Source: Synura sp. LO234KE
Taxonomy: Eukaryota; Sar; Synurophyceae; Synurales; Mallomonadaceae
Length of the DNA stretch: 11,382 bases
Assembly: GCA_015143735.1 (NCBI GenBank)
Contig: VKHC01000522.1
Coordinates: forward strand, 1-11,382
Direction of reading: 5' to 3'
Shown here piece after piece: positions 1-7,687 of this stretch (position 1 is the first letter of the stretch; the number at the start of each line of letters is the position of its first letter). The translations under genes and the position numbers were made by a program. The notes under the pieces are model-generated. The model worked only from the letters and a program-made list of their open reading frames with translations, did not search any database and had not been told where the DNA came from.

Positions 1-76
1 CAGGAGTCGGACGACCACTCGCGGCTTTCGTCTTCCAAGAAATCAGCTGGTGCCGAGAGTGGTCGTCCGACTCCTG
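1..76. repeat. Inverted repeat / hairpin at the window edge
   Basis: Bases 1-20 are the exact reverse complement of 57-76. The pairing continues inward for four more bases (22-25 with 52-55) after one mismatch, leaving a loop of about 26 bases. The left arm starts at base 1, so the repeat may extend further left. It could be a small palindromic element, a structured transcript, or an inverted artefact at a contig end. The sequence cannot decide between these. Confidence 0.9.
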
Positions 77-1317
77 GCGGACCCCTCCCAGCATTTTTCA
101 CTTTGGTAGGAGGTGGTCTACTTCGATTCTTTGACTTTGGACCGGATTTTGGCTGGAGAGTGGAGCCTGTAATTCCTTTATCTCCGACGTCACATCGGAG
201 TAGTGAATTCAAGACTGCTTAGTGAGCCCTTCAGACACCACGGGCAGAGTCGACGAGGGAAGTTTACGTTGAGGAGCGTGGAACAAGCCCGTCCCGTTCG
301 TCTTACAGGAAGCTATTGCTCCGCGACGTTATCGATTCAGAGCGACTATTCAGAAGAGTTTCGCTACCACATTCCTGGTGGGACGTCCCCAAACACTGCG
401 AATGCATAGTGGTGGGAGGCTCACTCTGAAATGTCCCAGCGAGCCCCGAAAACAAAAATCGCTCTCACTGATAATCATCCAGAAAACGCTCCAAACAAAA
501 CATTCAGAGTTTTGGTGCATGATGAAATCAAGGCAAGTCTGGTGTGAAACCGCTGTGTAGATAGACACACCCGAGATTCAGAAAAGAAAAACATTAAGCA
601 GATTGTGTCTGGGTAGATAAAACAAATGCAAAACGACCACACAGCAGGCAGACCCTATACAGTTTGTGGCCCTCCTCCTCTACACTCCGTTACACACAGG
701 CAGACACCACGGACTTGATCTGTAGTCAAATGTTTAGCATCATTCTAACCAGGACTTGGCTCAAATGGCGATCCGGTCGGAGGCAGCTTAGCCTGCTTTG
801 AGCACCGGGAAATGACTGAAAGCGCGCGATTTCCAGTCAGGAGGGCCAATACGTGAATTAATAGATGTCGGGCTCGGTCATCCCTATCCAAACCACGATA
901 GTTGGAACCAGTCTCCTGTAATAAAATATGAATCTCCATCTACGCCATGCAACTATTCCATTCCATCCGCTTCAACATCCCCCCTACACCACATTCCCTG
1001 AATTACGGGTTGATAAAATCTCATAAAACAATAACCTGATCACGAACACCCCCAGTCCTCGCTCAAGTTGATAAGAATTCACGATATAGGCCATCATACT
1101 GCTTCCTGTGTACACCACAGCTAACGCAAAATACCGTTCCACAGTACGCGACCAAACTTTTCCCTCGCGTTCTCTACACCCCAACATGAAGTTTGCGCAG
1201 TCTCCCCTCCAATCCAGCAGGCGACTACCGGCAAATGGCTAAGCTCCAAGCAACAGGTTCTAATTACTTGCATACAATACGGATTGACTTTATCGTACCC
1301 TTTTCTTTATCTGACTC
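77..1317. other. 5' flanking region without a recognisable gene
   Basis: This stretch is moderately GC-rich compared with the 3' flank of the protease gene. Only short open frames occur, on both strands, and none shows a family motif, splice structure or repeat that would support a gene. A minus-strand frame at 745-939 has a protein-like composition but no recognisable domain. I found no tRNA or rRNA. A small hairpin (CTCCGA at 182-187 with TCGGAG at 195-200) is the only other local structure I noted. Confidence 0.5.
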
Positions 1318-1707
1318 ACCTTCAAGTTTATGAGCAGCGGCCTCTAAGAATTCGTCCGTTTAAATCAAACTGGACGAAATCCAACTATCACCAAGGATTC
1401 GTGGTTTATCACCCATCCTAAGGCGGGTTGAATAACTCTAAACGCAACAGTCAACAGGTCCAATCAGAATTACCAAATATAGGAGAATATTTCTACTCTC
1501 TCTTGTGTGACCACCTTCAAGTTTATGAGCAGCGGCCTCTAAGAATTCGTCCGTTTAAATCAAGCTGGACGAAATCCAACTATCACCAAGGATTCGTGGT
1601 TTATCACCCATCCTAAGGCGGGTTGAATAACTCTAAACGCAACAGTCTACAGGTCCAATCAGAATTACCAAATATAGGAGAATATTTCTACTCTCTCTTG
1701 TGTGACC
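1318..1707. repeat. 195-bp tandem duplication, two copies
   Basis: Copy 1 is 1318-1512 and copy 2 is 1513-1707. By eye they differ at only two positions (AAATCAAACTGG versus AAATCAAGCTGG, and CAGTCAACAGG versus CAGTCTACAGG). The near identity implies a recent duplication or an assembly or satellite effect. Each unit contains a 7-base stem (TTCGTCC with GGACGAA). A short open frame covers the junction but has no recognisable product. After 1707 the sequence resembles the start of a third unit for only a few bases and then diverges. Confidence 0.95.
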
Positions 1708-1948
1708 ACTTTCATGACACTTCCCAAATTTGGGCTAGAGGTAGAATCAGTATCGATTAAATTAAAATACAAAAAAATTTGGCAATTTCATAGGCCCTAG
1801 TTCCTCTACGTAATTAATTGTAGGCAGACACGCGGAGTGGGGCCAAGAATCAGGGAACAGAGTAAGCTTCATTCATATCCACAAAACAACGTGATTCACA
1901 ACGTGACTGCTTGTTTTACACTTTTTATGTTGATGCGGTGATGCGGTG
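1708..1948 (+). promoter_or_regulatory. Immediate upstream region and probable 5' leader of the protease gene
   Basis: No clear TATA box or initiator can be assigned. Visible elements are a 12-base perfect palindrome (CCCAAATTTGGG, 1723-1734), a 9-base direct repeat ACAACGTGA at 1886-1894 and 1898-1906, and an 8-base tandem repeat just before the start codon. An in-frame stop at 1931-1933, with no AG acceptor between it and the ATG, shows that the coding sequence does not continue upstream. Non-coding upstream exons remain possible. Confidence 0.4.
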
Positions 1949-1949
1949 A
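1927..1949 (+). promoter_or_regulatory. Two chained minimal upstream ORFs
   Basis: ATG at 1927 reads M-L-M-R-stop, ending at 1941. A second ATG at 1941 reads M-R-stop, ending at 1949. The main ATG is at 1949. Each stop overlaps the next start as TGATG, sharing one A, and the three ATGs occupy all three frames. The pattern comes from the tandem repeat GATGCGGT. If the transcript includes 1927, scanning ribosomes would meet these first, so translation could depend on leaky scanning or reinitiation. That effect is an inference. Confidence 0.5.
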
Positions 1950-3216
1950 TGGATATCCCAAATCTTGTAAAACCATCATGTGAAAGAGTGCCAATATTCT
2001 TCTCTTCGCCTGAAAATTTTCTAGATGAACGTAAATACCATCCTGCTGTCAATCATTTCTTGTTATCTGGGAAGGAGTTGAAGTCAACTACAGAAATCGA
2101 ACTTAAAGTTCCAGATTATGTAGATAAAGATAACTTGAAATTGATACAAGATGTATCTCGCATGATCTCTCAGAAATATAAATCTGTTTATTGTGACAAG
2201 CACCAAATCGATAGCAAATTGCTCTGTTTGATAGAAGGAAATTTCTGGAGATACTTTGTTGAAGCAGCCTCCGATGGTAAAAATGTTCGAACAAACGAAG
2301 AATTAAAGATTGATAACACGAAATTGTATGAGGCGTGGACTGCTTTCGATGTGAGGTGTAATTTGTGTGGTTCCGAAGCATCCTTGTCCAGAGATTGCAT
2401 ATCTAAGTCAGCGGATTTCTTCTATGTTACTGATGATGTATGGATATCTTTAGTGAGCTATTATGGAGGCGGACCAAGAATTCAGGCACCACTTTGTTGC
2501 TTAAGCGAAATTTTCCATTTGAAATCTCCTGACATAATTCTTACTGACAAACCCATCCAAAGCGCCGCCTCAGCTTCTTCCGCTTTACATTCTGACGATA
2601 AAAAATCCTTATCAATAAATAATTGCTCTTCAAATCCATCAACTTCCACAGCTACATCTCATTCTAACGGTGTACTTCCAGAAGTTGCTGTTCCTACTGT
2701 ATGTGCAGCTTGCGCAAGCCTCTCGCCTGATTTGAAACTACGAAGCAGTGTTGCCAGACTTCGATGCAAGAAGTGTACGGTGACTCACTACTGCAGCGCA
2801 AAATGTCAAAAGAGTCACTGGGGCTTCCACCGACTGGAGTGCGTCTCTCCCACCGACCGTAATGCCGCTACGTCCTCGGTAGCACGGAGGGTTACACCGG
2901 GGAAAGTCGGGTTGGAAAACATTGGCAACTCTTGCTACCTGTCTTCTTCCATACAGGCTCTGTCTCACATCGAGCCTTTGACACGATGGTTAATTAGCGA
3001 CAAATACTTAACCGACATCAATCCGGATAACATGGATGGATCGGAGGACGCATCACTGGTACGCGACTACGCAGACCTCCTGAAGCACCTCTGGTTCGGA
3101 TTGGCCAAGAGTATACCTCCTTATAAGATAAAGACTGCGATCGGAAGACTAAATGAAGATTATATTGGTGCGGCGCAACACGATGCTCATGACCTTCTAG
3201 AACTACTTCTCGACAG
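1949..3216 (+). CDS. Protease exon 1: DUSP-like region, MYND finger, Cys box
   Basis: Encodes residues 1-423. The DUSP-like part is divergent but keeps the closing FFYVTDDVW...YYGGGP pattern. The MYND ligands follow the family spacing: C252, C255, C273, C276, C282, C286, H294, C298. MYND fingers usually bind proteins, which suggests partner recruitment. The Cys box GLENIGNSCYLSSSIQ fits the USP signature with S replacing the common T before Cys329. The exon ends in the conserved QHDAHDLLELLLD stretch at the donor CAG|GTACTT. Composition changes sharply near 2700, from AT-rich (21 of 60 G+C at 1981-2040) to GC-rich (39 of 60 at 2821-2880). Ignoring the splice, the frame runs on to a stop at 3259, which would give a truncated protein. 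Confidence 0.92.
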
Positions 3217-6155
3217 GTACTTAGTGTCTGCGAAGTTTTCAAGAATCCTTGCGAAATAAAACCTCCAGTTCTCAAGTTCCCAGTCCCTTATACCCTCGTC
3301 GTCGTAACTTTGTGCGTTTTTGTTCTGTGTCCGTCATTAGGATCCACGAAGATGTAAACAGGTTAGTCCTGCCCCCCCCTCGTCCACGTCCTCTTTATTT
3401 ATGTCGCCAGCATGTAACTAACATTCTCTTCTGCACTCTAAGTTTGAGAGAGAGATAGGTCAGGTGTATCATACCACACCATCGCAACCATACTTTTCGA
3501 TAAGATTTGCATATTGCGCTCCTTTTTGACTCACCACCCTACCAGCACGACAATGGAATGGTTGCCTCTCAAGCGAAATTAAATATTCGTTTCTCTGACA
3601 TTGTTTATGAGTTACATCTGCCCGAACCGCTCCTCTGGGAGCACCTTTATTCCTCATACCTGGGGAGTACATGTGCTATTGCTGACTGTTTCCTCCCGCT
3701 GTCCTGATGTCCCAACGCTCATCCGTAACGGCTGAGGTCAGAGTGAAAAAGAAGCCGTACGCCCCCACCCCAGAGGGGAACGGAGAGGACGACCTGGAGG
3801 TGTCCCTCGAGGCGTGGGCCCAACACGGCCTAAGACACGACAGTGTCATTCGAGACCTCATGGGCGGACAACTGAGGTCCCGCCTCTGCTGTCCGTTGTG
3901 CAATCGTGTGTCCGTTACATTCGATTTCACGCACACGTTGCAGCTGGCCTTCCCGCCTCCTCCCCCTCCCCCCAAGAGAATGGCTATCGTTCTTTTGCCG
4001 CGATGGACGCATCGAGAAGGACTTGTGCTCTTGGAAAAGGCGATACAGGTAGAAGTGTGGGTCAGAACCATGGTCCCAGAAGAAGGGGAGCACCGTAGCG
4101 ATGAAATTGTGTCGTCTGACGACTTGCAGCTTGAACTTCAACGGGTATGTGAGTCTAATTTTCTTAACGAGAAGAGTCGCGTTGTTGCTCCGGCGGTGTC
4201 CCAAGTCTGCATACAGTTGATAACCTTGGGGGACGACTACAGCGACCCTGAGCCATTGCCTCCCGGGATTCGAATGAGGTGGGCACCGGAGGTGGGATGG
4301 TTCTGGGGGGACGCGGAGAGTCCACACGTTCGACACATTATGGCGGAGGTATGGTTTGAGGGAGGGGATGAGGAGGTGGTGGAGCGGACAGAGGCAGAGG
4401 GGAACATGGAGGTGGTGAAGCCGGAGGACGAGTTCGTAACGGTCTATGTGCTCTTGGTGAGTCCAATAATCGACAGATGACTCATCCTGTTACCCCGTGG
4501 CAGCTATTATTATTAGGTTGGGCTGCTTTCTTTGTCGTACTGATGCTTTTGTCTCATGCTTGGGTGGGGATGGGTGCAGGCGACGGCGGCGATCTCGGCG
4601 CAGGAAGGCGGGACAGTGGAACACGACGTCCCTCTGCCCATGAGAGTGCCGATCTCCTACACTTGTAGAGAACTGAGACTCGCCGTACTGGAGACATTGA
4701 AGGGAGTAAGATCAAATCCTCTGCTAAGAAATTGTGGTTCCTCCATCACAGCGCTCGTGTCGTGTGTCTCATATCTTGTTCCTCCTAGAGGGACCTGTTA
4801 ATCGATGACGGCGTATTGGACGCACATCAACGTGTCACCGTAGCGAGTCTCCTTCCTCTGTCGCTCGATAGCCAGTGAGTGGATACAACAGTGGATCTTC
4901 CTTCTAGTTATTTGGCGCCTCTGATTTCCCGACCAACCGACGCCTCGCACTGTACACCAGGTGCTGGAATGTGTGTCGCTCGATCCCTCCTGTGGAGGGG
5001 AGGATCCCGCGGAAGCCATGGGAAGATGAGGGCGCTCCGAGTCTCGATGAAGATGACGAGTGGCAAGGTACGTACCACACGAGATAGATGACGATTGGCA
5101 CGGGATGTACCACACGAGAACTCCGTCCTACTATCTACGTAACCTCGACTTCATTCGTTCTCATACCTTTCTGTGTATCTCTGTGTCTGTGATGCCACCG
5201 GACTCCGCAGTGTTGCTCCACCGCTTGAAGCAGATATCTAACTGGTATCGAACCCGATCCAATATGCCTCTGCCAGACGACAATACTGCACTAGGTATTG
5301 GATGATTTCCACTAGAATCCTCAGTAGTGTGTGTGGCTACCCACGATCCTCCTTTCATCTTCCCCGCTGCTCTCACTCTAATTGCGGTGTCCTAATCGTC
5401 ACAGGTGAAGTGACCACCTGGTTGAGCCACCTTTCGCCGGATAAACCCTTTAGAATCGTGCTCACCCTTTTCGGAGAGTGGAACGACGTCATTCGAACTC
5501 AGGTAGTTCTGCGTGGCTACTTTAACTGGCATGGAAACAAACGCGGTCGTAATCGTACGACCCTCTTGCCCGCCCATCCCCGCAGGATATCGAGATTTTC
5601 CGAGCCTCCGCCAGACCGCCCCCCCAGATGTCGACGCTCACGTTGGGGCGCTGTCTGGCCTACTTCACCAGAGAAGAACAACTCGATGATGCGAACCGAT
5701 GGTTCTGTTCCCACTGCAAGACACACGTCCGAGCGAAGAAGATGTTGTCGCTCTGGCGCCTTCCAGAAGTTCTTATTATTGGTCTCAAACGTTTCGAATT
5801 CCATGGCCCAGCCTCTGCTGGTCGAATGGCGCACATATTTGCGCGCTCGGGCTCCAGACAAAAACTGAACCATCTAGTTACGTTCCCGCTCGAGGGACTG
5901 GACCTGGCGCCGTTTGTCCTGCGCTCGGACGGACTCCGAGGCGAGAGTTACATCTACGACTTGTTCGCTGTCATTAACCACTATGGTCTAATGGGGTACG
6001 GGCACTATACGGCCATGGCAAGAGAATGGTCTAGCTGCGGTGAGCCGGGGAACTGGTATTCGTTTGATGATGAGCAAGTTAGTCCCTGTTCTGAGTCCGA
6101 GGTCGTGTCCGCTGCTGCTTACGTTCTTCTCTACCGTAGACGTCCAATTCCCTAA
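1949..6155 (+). CDS. Ubiquitin-specific protease (DUSP-like, MYND finger, USP catalytic domain), nine exons
   Basis: This is a cysteine protease (peptidase family C19) expected to remove ubiquitin from proteins. Coding exons: 1949-3216, 3341-3361, 3742-4456, 4580-4705, 4789-4874, 4961-5067, 5211-5294, 5405-5502, 5586-6155. All introns are GT-AG. The exons total 3075 bases, 1024 residues plus stop, and every phase matches. A divergent DUSP-like domain spans about residues 90-190 (VWISLVSYYGGGPRI), followed by a Ser/Thr-rich linker (201-245) and a MYND finger (252-298). The USP domain (about 320-1020) has oxyanion Asn324, nucleophile Cys329, zinc-ribbon Cys480, 483, 876 and 879, His975 and Asp996. 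The ATG at 1949 has G at -3 and +4. The core resembles the USP4/11/15/19 group: DUSP points to USP4/11/15, while several core stretches look USP19-like. I give no symbol because the exact orthologue is uncertain. All key residues are present, so an active enzyme is likely. Confidence 0.93.
3341..3361 (+). CDS. Protease exon 2: 21-nt microexon
   Basis: Seven codons' worth of sequence between acceptor ATTAG and donor CAG|GTTAGT, in phase 2 on both sides. Joined to its neighbours it reads LLLDRIHEDVNRVKKKPY, which restores the very conserved USP stretch (typically LLDxLHEDLNRxxxKPY). That conservation is the main evidence, since a 21-base exon cannot be called on length. Skipping it keeps the frame and would remove seven residues from the core beside the Gln/Asp motif. 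Confidence 0.9.
3742..4456 (+). CDS. Protease exon 3: first zinc-ribbon half and start of the insert
   Basis: Residues 430-668. The acceptor is GGTCAG|AGTG and the donor TTG|GTGAGT. The region around 450-491 (EAWAQHGLRHDSVIRDL, then CCPLC and VSVTFD) is the typical start of the USP fingers subdomain; Cys480 and Cys483 are the first zinc pair. A run of seven prolines (501-507) follows. The remaining 160 or so residues are not conserved to my eye and correspond to the long insertion that splits the catalytic domain in USP4/11/15/19-type enzymes, ending in an acidic stretch. An ATG at 3707 lies in the preceding intron and is not the gene's start. Confidence 0.88.
4580..4705 (+). CDS. Protease exon 4: catalytic-domain insert
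   Basis: Residues 669-710, phase 0 on both sides, acceptor GGGTGCAG and donor GGA|GTAAGA. The stretch VPLPMRVPISYTCRELRLAV suggests a folded, possibly ubiquitin-like insert, but I cannot assign a domain. Flanking introns are 123 and 83 bases. Confidence 0.78.
4789..4874 (+). CDS. Protease exon 5: insert
   Basis: Residues 711-739 (last codon split), acceptor CTCCTAG, donor CCA|GTGAGT. It reads RDLLIDDGVLDAHQRVTVAS and onward. It is called from matching splice phase with both neighbours, not from homology. Confidence 0.72.
4961..5067 (+). CDS. Protease exon 6: insert with acidic end
   Basis: Residues 739-775, acceptor TACACCAG, donor CAAG|GTACGT. Only the phase carried from exon 5 keeps it open; the other tested frame meets a stop. 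The end (WEDEGAPSLDEDDEW) is strongly acidic. Its last 16 bases and the donor lie in the first copy of a local 32-base duplication (5052-5083 and 5087-5118). Confidence 0.72.
5052..5118 (+). repeat. Local 32-bp duplication across a splice donor
   Basis: 5052-5083 and 5087-5118 match at 28 of 32 positions by eye. Copy 1 contains the end of exon 6 and its donor GGTACGT. Copy 2 lies inside the intron and has GGGATGT at the same place, so its donor is lost. Confidence 0.85.
5211..5294 (+). CDS. Protease exon 7: insert
   Basis: Residues 775-803, acceptor CTCCGCAG, donor CTAG|GTATTG. It reads LLHRLKQISNWYRTRSNMPL and onward, resembling the helix-plus-PLPDD stretch found in the insert of USP4/15-type enzymes. 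Exon phases fit on both sides. Confidence 0.76.
5405..5502 (+). CDS. Protease exon 8: insert end
   Basis: Residues 803-835, acceptor CGTCACAG, donor CAG|GTAGTT. It contains the motifs TTWLSHLSPDKPFRIVLTLF and EWNDVIRTQ and ends in phase 0. It probably forms the last strand or strands of the insert before the chain returns to the catalytic core. Confidence 0.78.
5586..6155 (+). CDS. Protease exon 9: second zinc-ribbon half, His box, stop
   Basis: Residues 836-1024, acceptor CCCGCAG, stop TAA at 6153-6155. It holds the second zinc pair (Cys876, Cys879 in WFCSHC), the conserved LSLWRLPEVLIIGLKRFEF core, the His box NHYGLMGYGHYTAMAR with His975, and WYSFDDEQVSP with Asp996. It ends AAYVLLYRRR, the usual last strand of USP domains. 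No canonical AATAAA lies in the roughly 150 bases after the stop. Confidence 0.93.
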   Translation, partial: DIEIFRASARPPPQMSTLTLGRCLAYFTREEQLDDANRWFCSHCKTHVRAKKMLSLWRLPEVLIIGLKRFEFHGPASAGRMAHIFARSGSRQKLNHLVTFPLEGLDLAPFVLRSDGLRGESYIYDLFAVINHYGLMGYGHYTAMAREWSSCGEPGNWYSFDDEQVSPCSESEVVSAAAYVLLYRRRPIP

Positions 6156-6599
6156 ATAACATTTTACTCCGAGCGATTGACCACTCATATTCATTAATAG
6201 GTTACTTAATCTTTCTCATATAGAGTACTATTTTATAATCCTTTTTGTACAACAATCACACTTTCTTGATGCATTTGGTTATGCATAATACATTCCTCTA
6301 GAACAGAATTTTAGTCCGCGACGGTTACACAGTTATGGTGAGAGGGCACCTTGGTTACATCAGGGGATAAACCACCCGTGGTAAGTTAATATTATATCAG
6401 GATAAAGACAGAGCGCCTATAGCAGTTACCAGATGCAACGGCTCCTCGCTAAAATCGTCCAAACATCATCTGAAATAGTAATGTTCCAATCCTAGTGGTG
6501 TGATCTGAAACCGTGAAAATCCAATAGCTAACCCAGGTACGATTACTATCATCATACTCCCTTACTTGTTGGGGAGAGTCCTTCGCTCTCATGCCTTGC
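6156..6599. other. 3' flank of the protease gene
   Basis: AT-rich sequence containing the 3' UTR and intergenic DNA. No canonical polyadenylation signal or gene is evident. A short perfect hairpin ACCAC-CC-GTGGT lies near 6371-6382. Confidence 0.4.
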
Positions 6600-6970
6600 C
6601 TGAAAAAAGCAATACTATTCCTTAGAAATGGGTGCTTTCAAAGCAAACGTCACCAGCATAAAGATTTAGTATCACCAGATGTCGTAGTATAGTTCTGCAA
6701 AAACAGAAATTGAAACCGTAACGTCCATTCTTTGTTACAACTAAATTACCGATCAGATCCACGTGGTTAGTAACTTCGGTAACAAAAACGACGAAAATTA
6801 GTAGAAACATAGAAGAGTGCTGAAAAAGAAAGGGCGGAACTTTAACAAGTAGAACTAATCAATTTTAGGTAACTTTTAATATTATTCTTTCGTTGTAAAA
6901 TTATTTTCAAATAATCTTTTTACAGGTATCTCAAACTAATGTAAACGATATCGCAAAATCAAAATCATTG
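6600..6970 (-). repeat. Dispersed repeat family R, copy A (diverged)
   Basis: Aligns by eye, in the same orientation, with 10750-11200. Shared blocks include TTAGAAATG, CACCAGATGT, ATCAGATCCACG versus ATCTGATCCACG, AGTGCTGAAAAA, TAGAACTAAT, and ATCTCAAA followed by GATATCGCA. Insertions and deletions separate the blocks. The minus strand has a short open frame (6622-6810), but its product is not recognisable. Confidence 0.7.
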
Positions 6971-7146
6971 TAAGCAAAATAGTGATGAAAAGCAAGCATT
7001 TTTAATAGAGTGTGGCTTTTTTTTGCAACGATCACATCCAAAAATTTTCTGCTCCAGGTCTGACGGATTTTGACTCTCAATTGACCTATAAATATTACAT
7101 ATATTTTATATAAGTCATTAAAATTCTGTTTGCCAATTATGTGTGA

Positions 7147-7464
7147 ATCGCCACTTTCAATTTTTGTGGAAAGTGCTCTCGCAACCGATACGACAAGACA
7201 TTTTTAAACCATTATGTTAAATATTCTGCAGCTGGAGGTCAAGGTTCTACAAGGGCTTGGATTTTTCCGTCGAGCCAACTGAATCCAGAAAGTGATAAAG
7301 TCTTCCATTCCGGCCCAAATAGTACGAACATAGGAAAACATTACGCTATCCGATTTTTATTCAGAAAAAAATTTCCTTCTGATAAGTATAAGAGTAAACA
7401 AGCGGACTGGGAATATCTGCTCAGTGTTAAATCTGACTCACAACTCTTGTTGGTTGCCCGGTAG
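7147..7464 (+). pseudogene. Open coding-like frame without a start codon
   Basis: A frame of 105 codons runs from just after a TGA at 7144-7146 to TAG at 7462-7464, with no suitable ATG. Its composition looks protein-like, for example SAAGGQGSTRAWIFPSS near the start and KSKQADWEYLLSV near the end. I cannot identify the family. It overlaps the next frame (7334-7687), so one frameshift probably separates two parts of a single old coding sequence. It could also be an exon of a gene continuing outside what I can trace. The strand and coding nature are inferred from composition and the downstream repeat similarity. Confidence 0.4.
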
Positions 7465-7687
7465 TGATTTGAATCTAGCCATCATCAGACGCTCCAACAC
7501 TGATGCTGGAAGCAACAACATGTTGAAGATTACCAACGTTCAATACAACGGGCTGCAAATCCACATCAGCACTACAAATAAAGGCGACTGTTAAAAAGCC
7601 GAAGTCTTTTTCGGACATTTCTCCCAACCTCGCTACGAACTCTCGGGTGTCACTCGCCCTGCCCCTACACCTAGTGTGATCTGCTAA
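7334..7687 (+). pseudogene. Decayed coding frame containing repeat module copy 1
   Basis: The frame is open from 7334 to a TAA at 7592-7594, then continues in the same frame to TAA at 7685-7687. The segment before the internal stop includes NMLKITNVQYNGLQIHIS. The segment after it reads KAEVFFGHFSQPRYELSGVT. That second segment is clearly related to the downstream copy at about 7850-7930, which supports translation in this frame at some time in the past. The internal stop and the lack of a start mark it as broken. The family is not recognised. Confidence 0.5.

Noticed and set aside
203-568. Overlapping short ORFs on both strands
   Set aside because: No family motif, no consistent splice structure, and the frames overlap antisense, as expected by chance in moderately GC-rich DNA.
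1340-1400. Hammerhead ribozyme in the 195-bp repeat (GTCC...GGACGAAA)
   Set aside because: The stem and GAAA look suggestive, but the required CUGAUGA core is absent before the stem and the stem extends through its place.
1428-1616. Coding gene in the tandem repeat
   Set aside because: The open frame exists only because of the duplication junction. It has no recognisable domain and no splice or start support.
1318-1707. CRISPR-like array
   Set aside because: Two long near-identical units without spacers in a eukaryotic context. No short repeat-spacer pattern occurs anywhere in the window.
1946-1948. Start of the protease at GTG 1946
   Set aside because: GTG is not a normal eukaryotic start. 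ATG at 1949 directly follows in the same frame, with a good context and an upstream in-frame stop.
3217-3259. Protease ending at the stop at 3259 as a single-exon truncated protein
   Set aside because: The sequence after 3216 loses all similarity to USPs, a GT donor lies at 3217, and the downstream exons complete the catalytic domain in phase.
3707-3741. Separate gene starting at ATG 3707
   Set aside because: The frame is real from 3742 onward, but it begins after a clear acceptor AG and continues exons 1 and 2. The ATG is intronic.
3830-4336. 168-residue minus-strand ORF opposite exon 3
   Set aside because: It is an antisense shadow of a GC-rich conserved exon with clear USP finger motifs on the plus strand.
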